Source: CAZFDT01 sp964518335
GTDB lineage: Bacteria; Planctomycetota; Phycisphaerae; Phycisphaerales; Phycisphaeraceae
DNA length: 20,062 bases
Direction: 5' to 3'
Assembly: GCA_964518335.1 (NCBI GenBank)
Contig: CAZFDT010000091.1
Coordinates: 1-20,062, forward strand
Translations under genes and position numbers: made by a program
Part shown: positions 1 to 7,900 of the stretch, in pieces
Position numbering within the stretch: position 1 is the first letter of the stretch
Layout: each line of letters opens with the position of its first letter
Notes under the pieces: generated by a model
Told to the model about the DNA's origin: nothing
Database searches by the model: none
What the model saw: only the letters and a program-made list of their open reading frames with translations

Positions 1-609
1 GGCGCCCGCGTGATCGTCACCGAGATCGACCCCATCTGCGCCCTGCAGGCCGCCATGGAAGGCTACCAGGTCGTCACGCTCGACGACGTGGTCGAGACCG
101 CCGACATCTTCATCTCCACTACCGGCAACTACAAGATCATCACCGCCGAGCACATGGCGAAGATGAAGGACAACGCGATCGTCGGGAACATCGGTCACTT
201 CGACAACGAGATCGACATGGCCGGCCTGGAGAAGCTCGCCGCCGCGGGCAAGGCCAAGCGCACGGTCATCAAGCCGCAGTTCGACAAGTGGACGTTCACG
301 GCAACAGGCCGCGGCGTGCTGATCCTCGCCGAGGGCCGGCTGCTCAACCTCGGCTGCGCCACGGGCCACCCCAGCTTCGTCATGAGCGCGAGCTTCACCA
401 ACCAGTCGATCGCCCAGATCGAGCTGGCGACCAACCGCGCCGCCTACGAGAAGAAGGTGTACGTGCTGCCCAAGCACTTGGACGAAAAGGTCGCCCGCCT
501 GCACCTCGATCAACTCGGCGTGAGGCTCACCAAGCTGACCCAGGAACAGGCCGACTACATCGGCGTGCCCGTCGAAGGCCCGTACAAGCCCGACCATTAC
601 CGATATTGA
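1..609 (+). CDS. ahcY: Adenosylhomocysteinase (S-adenosyl-L-homocysteine hydrolase), C-terminal part, 5' end outside window
   Basis: The enzyme splits S-adenosylhomocysteine reversibly into adenosine and homocysteine using bound NAD, and so relieves product inhibition of methyltransferases. About 202 codons are visible, in frame from base 1, with no start in the window. The segment begins in the NAD-binding domain (VIVTEIDPICALQAAMEGY). It contains the family signatures ISTTGNYKII, NAIVGNIGHFDNEID and LNLGCATGHPSFVMS, and ends with the conserved KPDHYRY tail, whose Lys and Tyr reach into the NAD site of the neighbouring subunit. No truncation or frameshift is visible in this part. The next gene lies about 50-80 nt downstream behind its own promoter-like box. 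Identification is secure; only the N-terminal part cannot be judged. Confidence 0.97.
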   Translation, partial: GARVIVTEIDPICALQAAMEGYQVVTLDDVVETADIFISTTGNYKIITAEHMAKMKDNAIVGNIGHFDNEIDMAGLEKLAAAGKAKRTVIKPQFDKWTFTATGRGVLILAEGRLLNLGCATGHPSFVMSASFTNQSIAQIELATNRAAYEKKVYVLPKHLDEKVARLHLDQLGVRLTKLTQEQADYIGVPVEGPYKPDHYRY

Positions 610-624
610 GCTGCGGTTGGGCGC

Positions 625-651
625 TTGCGGCCCGGCGGCATCGGTTAGAAT
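625..651 (+). promoter_or_regulatory. Putative promoter of the SH3-M48-cyclase operon
   Basis: A TAGAAT hexamer at 646-651 matches the TATAAT -10 consensus at five of six bases. The best -35 candidate is TTGCGG at 625-630, only 15 bp away, so the -35 is weak. The hexamer is followed by 8 nt and then an ATG at 660. The yqgE gene of this window has the same arrangement (TAGAAT, 8 nt, ATG), so transcription may start at or next to A660. Confidence 0.4.
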
Positions 652-659
652 GCCGGTCC

Positions 660-692
660 ATGATCCTTCACCGATCGGGAACGTGCATATGA
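660..692 (+). CDS. Putative 10-codon leader ORF overlapping the SH3 gene start
   Basis: The reading frame ATG(660)...TGA(690-692) encodes MILHRSGTCI. Its stop codon overlaps the ATG of the next gene (689-691) in an ATGA junction, the classic arrangement for translational coupling. The ATG lies 8 nt after a TAGAAT box, where a leaderless mRNA would begin. The following gene has only a weak GGGA as ribosome binding site. These facts are seen in the sequence; that the ORF is translated is inference. An ORF this short can arise by chance, so confidence is low to moderate. Confidence 0.3.
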   Translation: MILHRSGTCI

Positions 693-1180
693 AATTCATC
701 ACCATGCTTGCGGCGTGCGGCGCGATGGCATTGGCCGCCGCCGCCGACGCCGAGACGATGCAGGTCGAGGTCAGGCAGGCCAAGCTCACCGAGGAGCCGC
801 GCTCCCTCTCCAAACCGGTGGCCGAGGTCAAGCTCGGCGACCGGGTGCAAGTGCAGCGCAAGCAGAAAGACTGGTGGCACGTTAAACCTGCTGACAAGCC
901 CGCCGGGTGGATCATCCGCAAGGCGCTGGCCAAGGACGGCAGCTCGATGACCCTCGGCGACATCGAGGGCAAGAGCGGCGTGTCCGAGGACGAGCAGGCC
1001 CTGGCGTACCGCCCCTGGTCGCCCGAGGTGGAAAGGGCCTATCGCAGCGACCAACCCGCCACCGCACGAGGGTATGCCGCACTGGATCGCATCGAAAAGG
1101 ACGCGGCCTACAAGGTCGGCGATGGTGAACGCACCCGCTTCCTCAAGGACGGCCAGGTTCAGCCGGGAGGTGCGCCGTGA
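689..1180 (+). CDS. Secreted bacterial SH3-domain protein
   Basis: A 163-residue protein with a typical signal peptide (MKFITMLAACGAMALAAAADA), so probably exported to the periplasm. Residues about 25-85 look like a bacterial SH3 (SH3_3-type) domain: VEVRQAKLTEEPRSLSKPVAEVKLGDRV, a WWHVK core and a GWIIRKAL final strand. Such domains usually bind peptidoglycan or other cell-wall ligands. The rest is charged and has no domain I recognise. A longer reading frame opens at 617, but ATG 689 was chosen because the signal peptide starts there. Its stop overlaps the GTG of the next gene by 4 nt (GTGA), so the two are almost certainly co-translated. That points to a joint role with the M48 protease at the envelope, which is inference. 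Confidence 0.8.
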   Translation: MKFITMLAACGAMALAAAADAETMQVEVRQAKLTEEPRSLSKPVAEVKLGDRVQVQRKQKDWWHVKPADKPAGWIIRKALAKDGSSMTLGDIEGKSGVSEDEQALAYRPWSPEVERAYRSDQPATARGYAALDRIEKDAAYKVGDGERTRFLKDGQVQPGGAP

Positions 1181-2097
1181 AACACGCCATCTCCACCACA
1201 TCGCTGCTGCTCACCGCCATCCTGATCGCCGGCTGCACGCCGACGGAAAACAGCGGCGTCAACTTCGGCCACATCGCCGCGGGGTTCGACCCGACCGGCA
1301 TCGCGTCGTCGGGCATCAACATCGGCACGGCTTCCGCACGCGCCACTCAGAAGCTTACCCCGCAGCAGCACTACTACCTCGGCCGCGCCGTCACCGCCAA
1401 CATCCTCGGCCAGTACCCCGTCTATGAGGACCCCGCCGCCACACGCTACGTCAACCAGGTCGGCTGCGCCCTGGCCGCCGCCAGCGACATGCCCTACGTC
1501 TATAACGGCTACACCTTCATCATCCTCGACTCGGCCGAGACCAACGCCTTTGCCGTGCCGGGCGCGTTCGTGCTGATCACGCGCGGGATGCTGCGCTGCT
1601 GCGAGACGGAAGACCAACTCGCCGCCGTGCTCGCCCACGAGATCGCCCACATCCAGCGCGAGCACGCGATCCAGGCGATCAGCAAGGACCGCTGGGGCGG
1701 CGTACTGAAAGTGATCGCGCAGGAAGGCGCCGGTCACGCGGCGGGCCAGGCCGGGATTCCCGTGGGCGAGGCGGCCAAGTCGCTGGCCGGCGCGGCGGGC
1801 GACGTGTCGAAGAAGCTGATGACCGACGGTTACAGCCGCCAGGCCGAGGCCGAGGCCGACAAGGATGCCGTGGTGCTACTGCAGCGCGTGGGGTACGATC
1901 CCAACGCGCTGCTGCAGATGCTGCAGCGGATGGGGTCGCGCGTCTCGCCGGGCTCGTCGGGGTTCGGACGCACGCATCCACCGGCATCGGCGCGCATGGG
2001 AGCCGTACGCCCGCTGGTGAAGACCGCCCCGGTCGAGCCGCCCGCGGTTCGGCAAGCGCGGTTCGAACAGGCCTTGGCGCAGGCGATCGCGCCGTGA
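1177..2097 (+). CDS. M48-family zinc metalloprotease, lipoprotein
   Basis: A 306-residue protein starting at GTG 1177, which has a strong GGGAGG ribosome binding site at 1165-1170. The N-terminus is a lipoprotein signal peptide with lipobox IAGC, giving Cys20 as lipidation site. Zn-binding HEIAH is at residues 154-158 inside VLAHEIAHIQREHA, and the third ligand is probably Glu224 in EAEAD (224-228). This is the M48 gluzincin layout as in BepA/LoiP/Oma1-like proteases. No TPR repeats follow, so it resembles LoiP or YcaL more than BepA. Family members degrade misfolded outer-membrane or periplasmic proteins. It sits between an SH3 protein (4-nt overlap) and a CHASE2 cyclase (13-nt gap), so the three look like an envelope-quality operon. 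The exact substrate is unknown. Confidence 0.9.
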   Translation: MKHAISTTSLLLTAILIAGCTPTENSGVNFGHIAAGFDPTGIASSGINIGTASARATQKLTPQQHYYLGRAVTANILGQYPVYEDPAATRYVNQVGCALAAASDMPYVYNGYTFIILDSAETNAFAVPGAFVLITRGMLRCCETEDQLAAVLAHEIAHIQREHAIQAISKDRWGGVLKVIAQEGAGHAAGQAGIPVGEAAKSLAGAAGDVSKKLMTDGYSRQAEAEADKDAVVLLQRVGYDPNALLQMLQRMGSRVSPGSSGFGRTHPPASARMGAVRPLVKTAPVEPPAVRQARFEQALAQAIAP

Positions 2098-2110
2098 CCG
2101 TACTGCCGTC

Positions 2111-4261
2111 ATGAAACGTCCCGTCAAGGTGCTCGTGGGCGTGGGCGTCGGCCTGCTCGCCGCCGTCGCGGCCTGGGCGGTCTCGCAGCACAAGCGGTTC
2201 GAGAACATCGAACTGCAGACGTTCGACATGCGGTCTCAGCTTTTCGCCCTGCCGGCTGACGACGCGGGCGCCAAGATCAGGCTCATTCTCATCGACAACG
2301 AATCACTGCGGTGGGCCAGCCAGGAGAACGATCTGCCCTGGCCCTGGCCGCGCGACGTTTACACCTATATTCTCGACTACTGCGCCGACGCCGGGGTGAA
2401 AGCATTCGTTTTCGACGCCCTGTTCGTCCATCAGGCCGCCGGCGGCATCGTCAGCCACGACGAGGCGCTGGGCGAGTCGATCGCGCGGCAAGCGTTGTTC
2501 GTGACGGCCGTGCTGCCGTCGCGCCAGGCAGGGCATGCGCGACAGTGGCCCGAGGACCTGCCCGACAGCCCGTTTGTTGTTCATGGGCTGGAAATCTGGC
2601 TCGCTGCAGTGCGCCAGGACGCGGTCGTGTTTCCCACGGCCGACCTGCCGATCCGCGAGGTGGTCAAGTCGCCGACGCTGCTGGGCCACGTGTATGGCGA
2701 GCAGGATGGCGACGACACGTTCCGCCGGGTGAGCATGCTTTCGCTGTTCGATGGGCGGGTGATTCCGGCCATGCCGCTGACGCTGTTCGCCGCCGAGCCC
2801 GCGGGCCCGGGGTTGCCGCCGCGGATCGAGCCGATCGACCTGATGCCCAATCGCCTGACCGTGCGCGGCCGCGCGGTGCCGATCGATGACGCCGGACGCG
2901 CGGTGCTGCGCTTTCGCCGGCCCGACGCCGACGGCCAGCTCTACCGCGCCTACAGCGCCAAGGCGATCATCCAATCGGCGCTGCTCGCAGCCGAGGGCGA
3001 CACGCCGCTCGTCCCGCCCGATGACCTCAAAGACGCCGTGGTGTTCTTCGGCGCCTCCGCGACGGCGCTGTACGACCTCAAGCCCAACCCGATGGATCCG
3101 CGCGGATCGGGCGTGTCGCTGCACGCCACGGCTTACGACAACCTGGTCCACGGCATGTTCCTCGCGCCGGCGTGGCCCCTGCCGGTCGTTGCAGTGACAC
3201 TTCTCCTGGCGCTGTTGACGGCGGTGCTGGCGGTGCTGGGGCGCAGGCTGGCGGAGATCCTCGCGGTGGCGGCGGTGGGTCTGCCGCTGCCGGGCGCGAT
3301 CGGGGTGGCGGCGTACGCCTGGGGATGGTGGTGGCCGGTGGCGGCGCCGTCGTTGACGGTGGGGCTGGCCTGGATCGGCGCCCTGGCCTTCAACTACGCC
3401 ACGGAAGGCCGGCAGCGCCGTTATCTGCGTCGCGCCTTCGCCCGGTACGTCAGCCCTGTCATTGTCGATCGCATCGCCCTCGAGCCGGGACAACTGCAGC
3501 TCGGAGGCGAGGAGCGCACGCTCACGATCTTCTTTTCCGACGTCGAGGGCTTCTCGGAGCTGGCGCGTCAACTGGGGCCCCGGCAGGTGACCACACTGCT
3601 GAACACGTACCTGTCGGACATGGCGTCGATTATCTTTGAGGAGCAGGGCACGCTCGACAAGTACGAGGGCGACGCCATCATTGCGTTCTGGAATGCGCCG
3701 CTGGACCAACCCGACCACGTGCAACTGGCCTGTCGCACGGCCATGCGATGCCAGCGCCGCGTGCAGGAGCGAGACGCCGTTTATCGCGAGCTGTCGGGCG
3801 GCCGGCCGCTGCGCATGCGCGTCGGCCTGCACACCGGGCCGGTCATCGTGGGCAACATGGGATCGGCCGAACGCTTCGACTACTCGATGCTCGGTGACGC
3901 GGCCAACCTTGCCTCGCGGTTGGAGGGCGCCAACAAGCAACTGGGCACGCGCCTCATGGTGTCGGAGGACACGTGGCGGCTGCTGGGCGACCAGTTGCCC
4001 GGGCGCGACCTGGGGCGGATCACCGTGGTAGGCCGCGATGAGCCGTTGCGCGTGTACGAGCTGCTGGCCGAGGGCGACGCTTCATCGCCGCGGTGCGTCG
4101 AGTTTGCACTGGCGATGAATGAGGCGATCGCCGGCCGGATCGACGCAGCGCTGGCGCGGCTGGATCGCCTGCCCGACGATCCCGCCGCCAAGGCCTTGGC
4201 CGAATACCTGCGCACGGTGACCGGACCATGGGATGGCGTGCGGCACCTGACACACAAGTAG
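2111..4261 (+). CDS. CHASE2-domain class III adenylate cyclase, membrane-bound
   Basis: A 716-residue receptor cyclase making a cyclic nucleotide, probably cAMP. In order: an N-terminal membrane helix (about residues 6-24); an extracytoplasmic CHASE2 sensor domain (about 30-350, with IRLILIDNESL, WPWPRDVY and KAFVFDALF); three membrane helices (about 355-425); and a cytoplasmic class III catalytic domain (about 465-645). Catalytic residues are complete: metal ligands Asp477 (FFSDVEGF) and Asp521, adenine-specifying Lys517 (DKYEGD) with Asp596 (LGDAAN), and transition-state Asn599 and Arg603 (NLASR). The Lys/Asp pair favours ATP over GTP. It lies 13 nt after the M48 protease without a clear ribosome binding site, so it is likely read from the same mRNA. 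An envelope signal sensed by CHASE2 may be coupled to the upstream envelope proteins (inference). Confidence 0.93.
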   Translation: MKRPVKVLVGVGVGLLAAVAAWAVSQHKRFENIELQTFDMRSQLFALPADDAGAKIRLILIDNESLRWASQENDLPWPWPRDVYTYILDYCADAGVKAFVFDALFVHQAAGGIVSHDEALGESIARQALFVTAVLPSRQAGHARQWPEDLPDSPFVVHGLEIWLAAVRQDAVVFPTADLPIREVVKSPTLLGHVYGEQDGDDTFRRVSMLSLFDGRVIPAMPLTLFAAEPAGPGLPPRIEPIDLMPNRLTVRGRAVPIDDAGRAVLRFRRPDADGQLYRAYSAKAIIQSALLAAEGDTPLVPPDDLKDAVVFFGASATALYDLKPNPMDPRGSGVSLHATAYDNLVHGMFLAPAWPLPVVAVTLLLALLTAVLAVLGRRLAEILAVAAVGLPLPGAIGVAAYAWGWWWPVAAPSLTVGLAWIGALAFNYATEGRQRRYLRRAFARYVSPVIVDRIALEPGQLQLGGEERTLTIFFSDVEGFSELARQLGPRQVTTLLNTYLSDMASIIFEEQGTLDKYEGDAIIAFWNAPLDQPDHVQLACRTAMRCQRRVQERDAVYRELSGGRPLRMRVGLHTGPVIVGNMGSAERFDYSMLGDAANLASRLEGANKQLGTRLMVSEDTWRLLGDQLPGRDLGRITVVGRDEPLRVYELLAEGDASSPRCVEFALAMNEAIAGRIDAALARLDRLPDDPAAKALAEYLRTVTGPWDGVRHLTHK

Positions 4262-4282
4262 CGCCGCTGCCGCGGCATTCTC

Positions 4283-4311
4283 TGGGCACTGGCGGCGCTG
4301 GGGCGTAGAAT
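4283..4311 (+). promoter_or_regulatory. Putative promoter of the YqgE/AlgH gene
   Basis: TGGGCA at 4283-4288 (four of six -35 bases) is 17 bp from TAGAAT at 4306-4311 (five of six -10 bases). The ATG follows only 8 nt after the -10, and there is no Shine-Dalgarno in between. If used, the transcript would begin at the start codon. Confidence 0.5.
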
Positions 4312-4319
4312 CTACTGGC

Positions 4320-4871
4320 ATGAAGTCGTATCAGGGCCACCTTCTCGTCGCCGCGCCGCAACTGCTGGATCCCAACTTTCGGCAGACGGTGACGCTGATC
4401 GTTCAGCACAACGAACAGGGGGCGTTGGGTCTGGTGCTCAACCGTCCGAGCACGATGAAACTCAGCGAGGCGTGGTCGCAGGTCAGCGACGAGCCGTGCG
4501 AGCGCGGCGAGGTGATCCACGTGGGCGGGCCGTGCCAGGGCCCACTGATGATTGTTCACGACGACGCGGCGCACTCGCAGGTGAACGTCGTCGATGGTCT
4601 GCACTTTTCGACCGATCCCGAGGACGTGTCGTGGCTGGTGGAGTACGGCGGCGAGCCGATCAAGTTCTTCGCCGGCTACGCGGGCTGGGCCGCCGGCCAA
4701 CTCGAGGCTGAGATGAAGAGCGGCTCGTGGCTGCTGGCGCCGGCGCTGCCCCAGCACATTTTCGGCGACCCGGCCAAGCTGTGGGCCGGCCTGCTCAAAG
4801 CAGTCTCACCATTACAGGCCGATCCGCTCCTCGCCCCGCGCGTCATGCCGCCGGACCCGTCGCATAACTGA
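4320..4871 (+). CDS. YqgE/AlgH family protein (UPF0301)
   Basis: A 183-residue protein matching the usual length of the family. Recognisable blocks are the N-terminal GHLLVAAPQLLDPNFRQTV, then VQHNEQGALGLVLNRP, the GGP loop in VIHVGGPCQGPL, and FFAGYAGWAAGQLEAEM with SWLLAPA near the C-terminus. The family is widespread. AlgH was first linked to alginate regulation in Pseudomonas, but the biochemical role is unsettled, so no function is given here. The start at 4320 is the only one consistent with the family N-terminus. The gene is separated from the cyclase by 58 nt holding a promoter-like box, and is convergent with the helicase gene 39 nt downstream. Confidence 0.93.
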   Translation: MKSYQGHLLVAAPQLLDPNFRQTVTLIVQHNEQGALGLVLNRPSTMKLSEAWSQVSDEPCERGEVIHVGGPCQGPLMIVHDDAAHSQVNVVDGLHFSTDPEDVSWLVEYGGEPIKFFAGYAGWAAGQLEAEMKSGSWLLAPALPQHIFGDPAKLWAGLLKAVSPLQADPLLAPRVMPPDPSHN

Positions 4872-4878
4872 CGCGGGT

Positions 4879-4895
4879 CGCCTGCAAATCAGGTG
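4879..4895. terminator. Weak hairpin between convergent yqgE-like and helicase genes
   Basis: CGCCTG (4879-4884) can pair with CAGGTG (4890-4895) across a 5-nt loop, giving six pairs including one G:U. It lies in the 39-nt gap between two convergent genes, where a shared terminator is expected. There is no T-tract on either side, so intrinsic termination is uncertain. Confidence 0.2.
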
Positions 4896-4910
4896 GCGAT
4901 GGGCAGGTTG

Positions 4911-7900
4911 CTATGTCGTCCTCGCCACTTCCTGGGCAATCTGGTTCATCACGCGCTGTGGGTCGCGGAAGAACACCGGCGACCAGATGCGCTGCAGTTG
5001 CCAGCCCTGCGATTCGTGGATCGCGGTGCGGAAGATGTCCCATTCGACGGGGTCGGGTGCGTCGGTGAAAGCCGAAAAATCGCACAGCAGCCCCACGGCA
5101 ATGTCTTGGGTTCTGGTCGGATGATGCACGGCCGCATCGATGCGGAAGCCTTCATTGCCCCAATGCACGTCGCTGGACATGCCACGTTCGCCAGCCAAAC
5201 GCTGGGCCACGCCGCGGGCGAACGCCGACACCGGTGGAATCGCTTGCTCGAAGACCTGTCCCGAAGGGGAAGCCTGCGCCTTTTCCTGCGCGGGGTGCGT
5301 CTGGGCATAGACCTCCGACAGTTCCTCGGCGTAGCGAAGATAGGCCAGCAGCAACCACCCGCCGCCGGGCACGCTTCCCTCCGGCACGGGCGGCGCCGAC
5401 ACGTAAGCCTCGCGCGGGATCGACGTCACCAGGTGGACGCGATCGCGGGCGCGGGTGATCAGCACGTTGAGTCGGCGCCATCCCCCGGCCTGGCCCAACG
5501 GCCCGAAGCGTCGATAGAACCGACCCTGCGGATTGGGGCCGTACGTCGTGCTGATGATGATGTGGTCGCGCTCGTCGCCCTGCACGCTTTCGAGGTTCTT
5601 GACGAACAGACCTTCGAACGAGCCCTCGCCACGTCGGTCTCTGGCCTTGGTCAGCCGCGCGGCGAAGACGGCGTCGTCGGCCGCCGCGGCGTCGAGCATC
5701 TCGGTGATCAGGTCGCGCTGCGTCAGGTTAAAACACGCCACGCCGATGGATGGCGGGTCCTTCTCGTCGAGAAGCTGGCGGATGATGTCACAGACGCGCT
5801 GCGCCTCGACGGGGTTGCACCGCTTGTCATAGATGCCCTCGGCACGATGCAGGGTGATCGGCGGCGCCTTGGCCCTGTTGCGGGGATGGCCCGGAATGGC
5901 CTGCAGACGTGAGCCGTAGAACTGGTCGTTGCTGAACTCGATAAGGTCGGCGTTCCTCGATCGATAGTGCACGTCGAGGTAGCTCTGCTGGATGTCGAGG
6001 TTCAGTGCAGCGGCCAGCAGGTCTTCGATTTCGCCCTGCTGCGCCTCGAACAGCTCCTGCTCGGTTTCGATCTCGCCCTGGTCGCTCTCGGCGACGGTGG
6101 ATTCGAAGAAGCGCGTGGGCGGCAGTTGCTTGGGGTCGCCGGCGATCACGACGCGCCCGGCGCGGGTCAGCACGGGCAGGGCCTCCTCGAGCCGACATTG
6201 CGACGCCTCGTCGAACACCAGCACGTCGAACAGGGGCTGGCGCGGGAAAATCTGGGCGACGGTTTCCGGGCTGGCCATCCACACGGGGCACATGTCGAAC
6301 AGCGGGTCGCCACCGTCGCTGTTTTCTCCGACGGCGATGACTTGCCGCAGGCGCATGGCACGCGTGCCGCGCACGAACAGGCGCTGACGCAGCTTGGCGC
6401 CTTCGCCGTTGAGGCGCGTGCCCGTGCTCGCCAGCAGTCGCTCCTTTTGCCTCGATTTCCACTGGTGAAGGATGGCGTCGCGCACGAGTCGGCGTTTCTC
6501 GTCCTCCAACTCGCGGTAGCGGCGCATCGTCGCTTCGATCCGCTGCGGGTCGAGGGTGCGAAGCGCGTCGTGGGCTGCGATGCATCGCACGATTTCGCCG
6601 GCCAGCATCGCCTGATGGATGGCATCGAGGCCCGTCTCCGGCTCGGCGCCCGTGTGCAGCAAAGTGGCCGTTGCAGTTCGCAGCAGGTCGGGCAGGGCGG
6701 CGCAGTCAGTGCGGTTGTGCAGCACATCATCGAGCGTGTCGAACTGCTCGACAAGATGGCGATACGTGTCGGCGACGGCTTCGCCCTGTCGCGCCGCACG
6801 ATTCACCGACGCCAGCCACGGCGCGGCGAGCAGACCCATCTGTCGTGCAGCGGATTCGAGGCGGTCCAGTGCAGCGGCACGCGGCTCGCTGCGGCGCAGG
6901 CCGTCGGTGAACGTCGGCGCCATCGCCGCATCGGCCAGTGCCGCTCGGAGGGGGGCGTCGAGCTCAGGGTGATCCGCCACGGCTTCGAGCATCGCGAGCA
7001 CCTGCTCGTGATGGGCAAGAGTGGCCGTGAGCGTGTCGTCGGCGACAAGCCTGTCCGATGGCTCACCCGTGAGCTGCCCGTGCAACTCCGACAGGAGCAT
7101 GCGGGCGCGCCATGCCACAAGGAAGGTGCGCAGCCGCCTTGCGTCGTCCGGGTTCAACTGCAGTCCGAACCCCGCCAGCGCTGTTCGGGCTTTGCGCTTG
7201 GCGCCGAAGCACAGGAAGCTGTACCACGCACGGGCGATTGCCAGATAGCCATCCAACGCCGCCACATGTTGCGCGATCTGCGCCGGTCGGAGCGGCGCGT
7301 CGCGCGCGACCATGACCAACTCCGGGTCCAGTGGTCCGGCGGCGACCATGGCGCGATACGGCTGTGCGTCGCGCAGGTGGCCAAGGCGCTGGCGAACGGT
7401 GTCTGCGGACATCGCCGCACAGGCCTTTCGCACGCCCGGTGGCACGCGATCGATCGCGGCCTGCAGGTCGTCGGCCAGCGCCATGCGCTGACGTGCCTGC
7501 TCGGCCAGACTCACCTCGTCGCCAAAAGACGGGATCGCCGGGTGCCGCGTAGCATCTGCAGCACTGGCCAGGTCCGCCAGCGCCGTTACGCCTCGGCGCG
7601 ATTCGTCGGCTGGACGCGACAGAAATACGTCGAGCGTCACACCTGCCGCCGCCACCCAACCGTTGTGGGCATGATCGTAGGCCCGGCCGCGCTGCAGCAC
7701 GAGATGGACCGCCTGACGATGGCGATCGAACTCGGCCAACGGCAGCTCGCGCAAGGCCCGAGCATCGATCGCGTCCGCGCCCGCAGCATCGATCGCCAAC
7801 CACTGGCCGACCAGTTCGTGCAGCGAGGCTCCTGCGGGCATCGCGTCACGTTCCATGAGATGGCGGTGCAGCGACGACAGCTCATCGTGCGCCGCCTGCA

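Noticed and set aside
2303..3940. 545-codon minus-strand frame opposite the cyclase
   Set aside because: It is antisense to conserved CHASE2 and cyclase motifs and Arg/His-rich without domain content.
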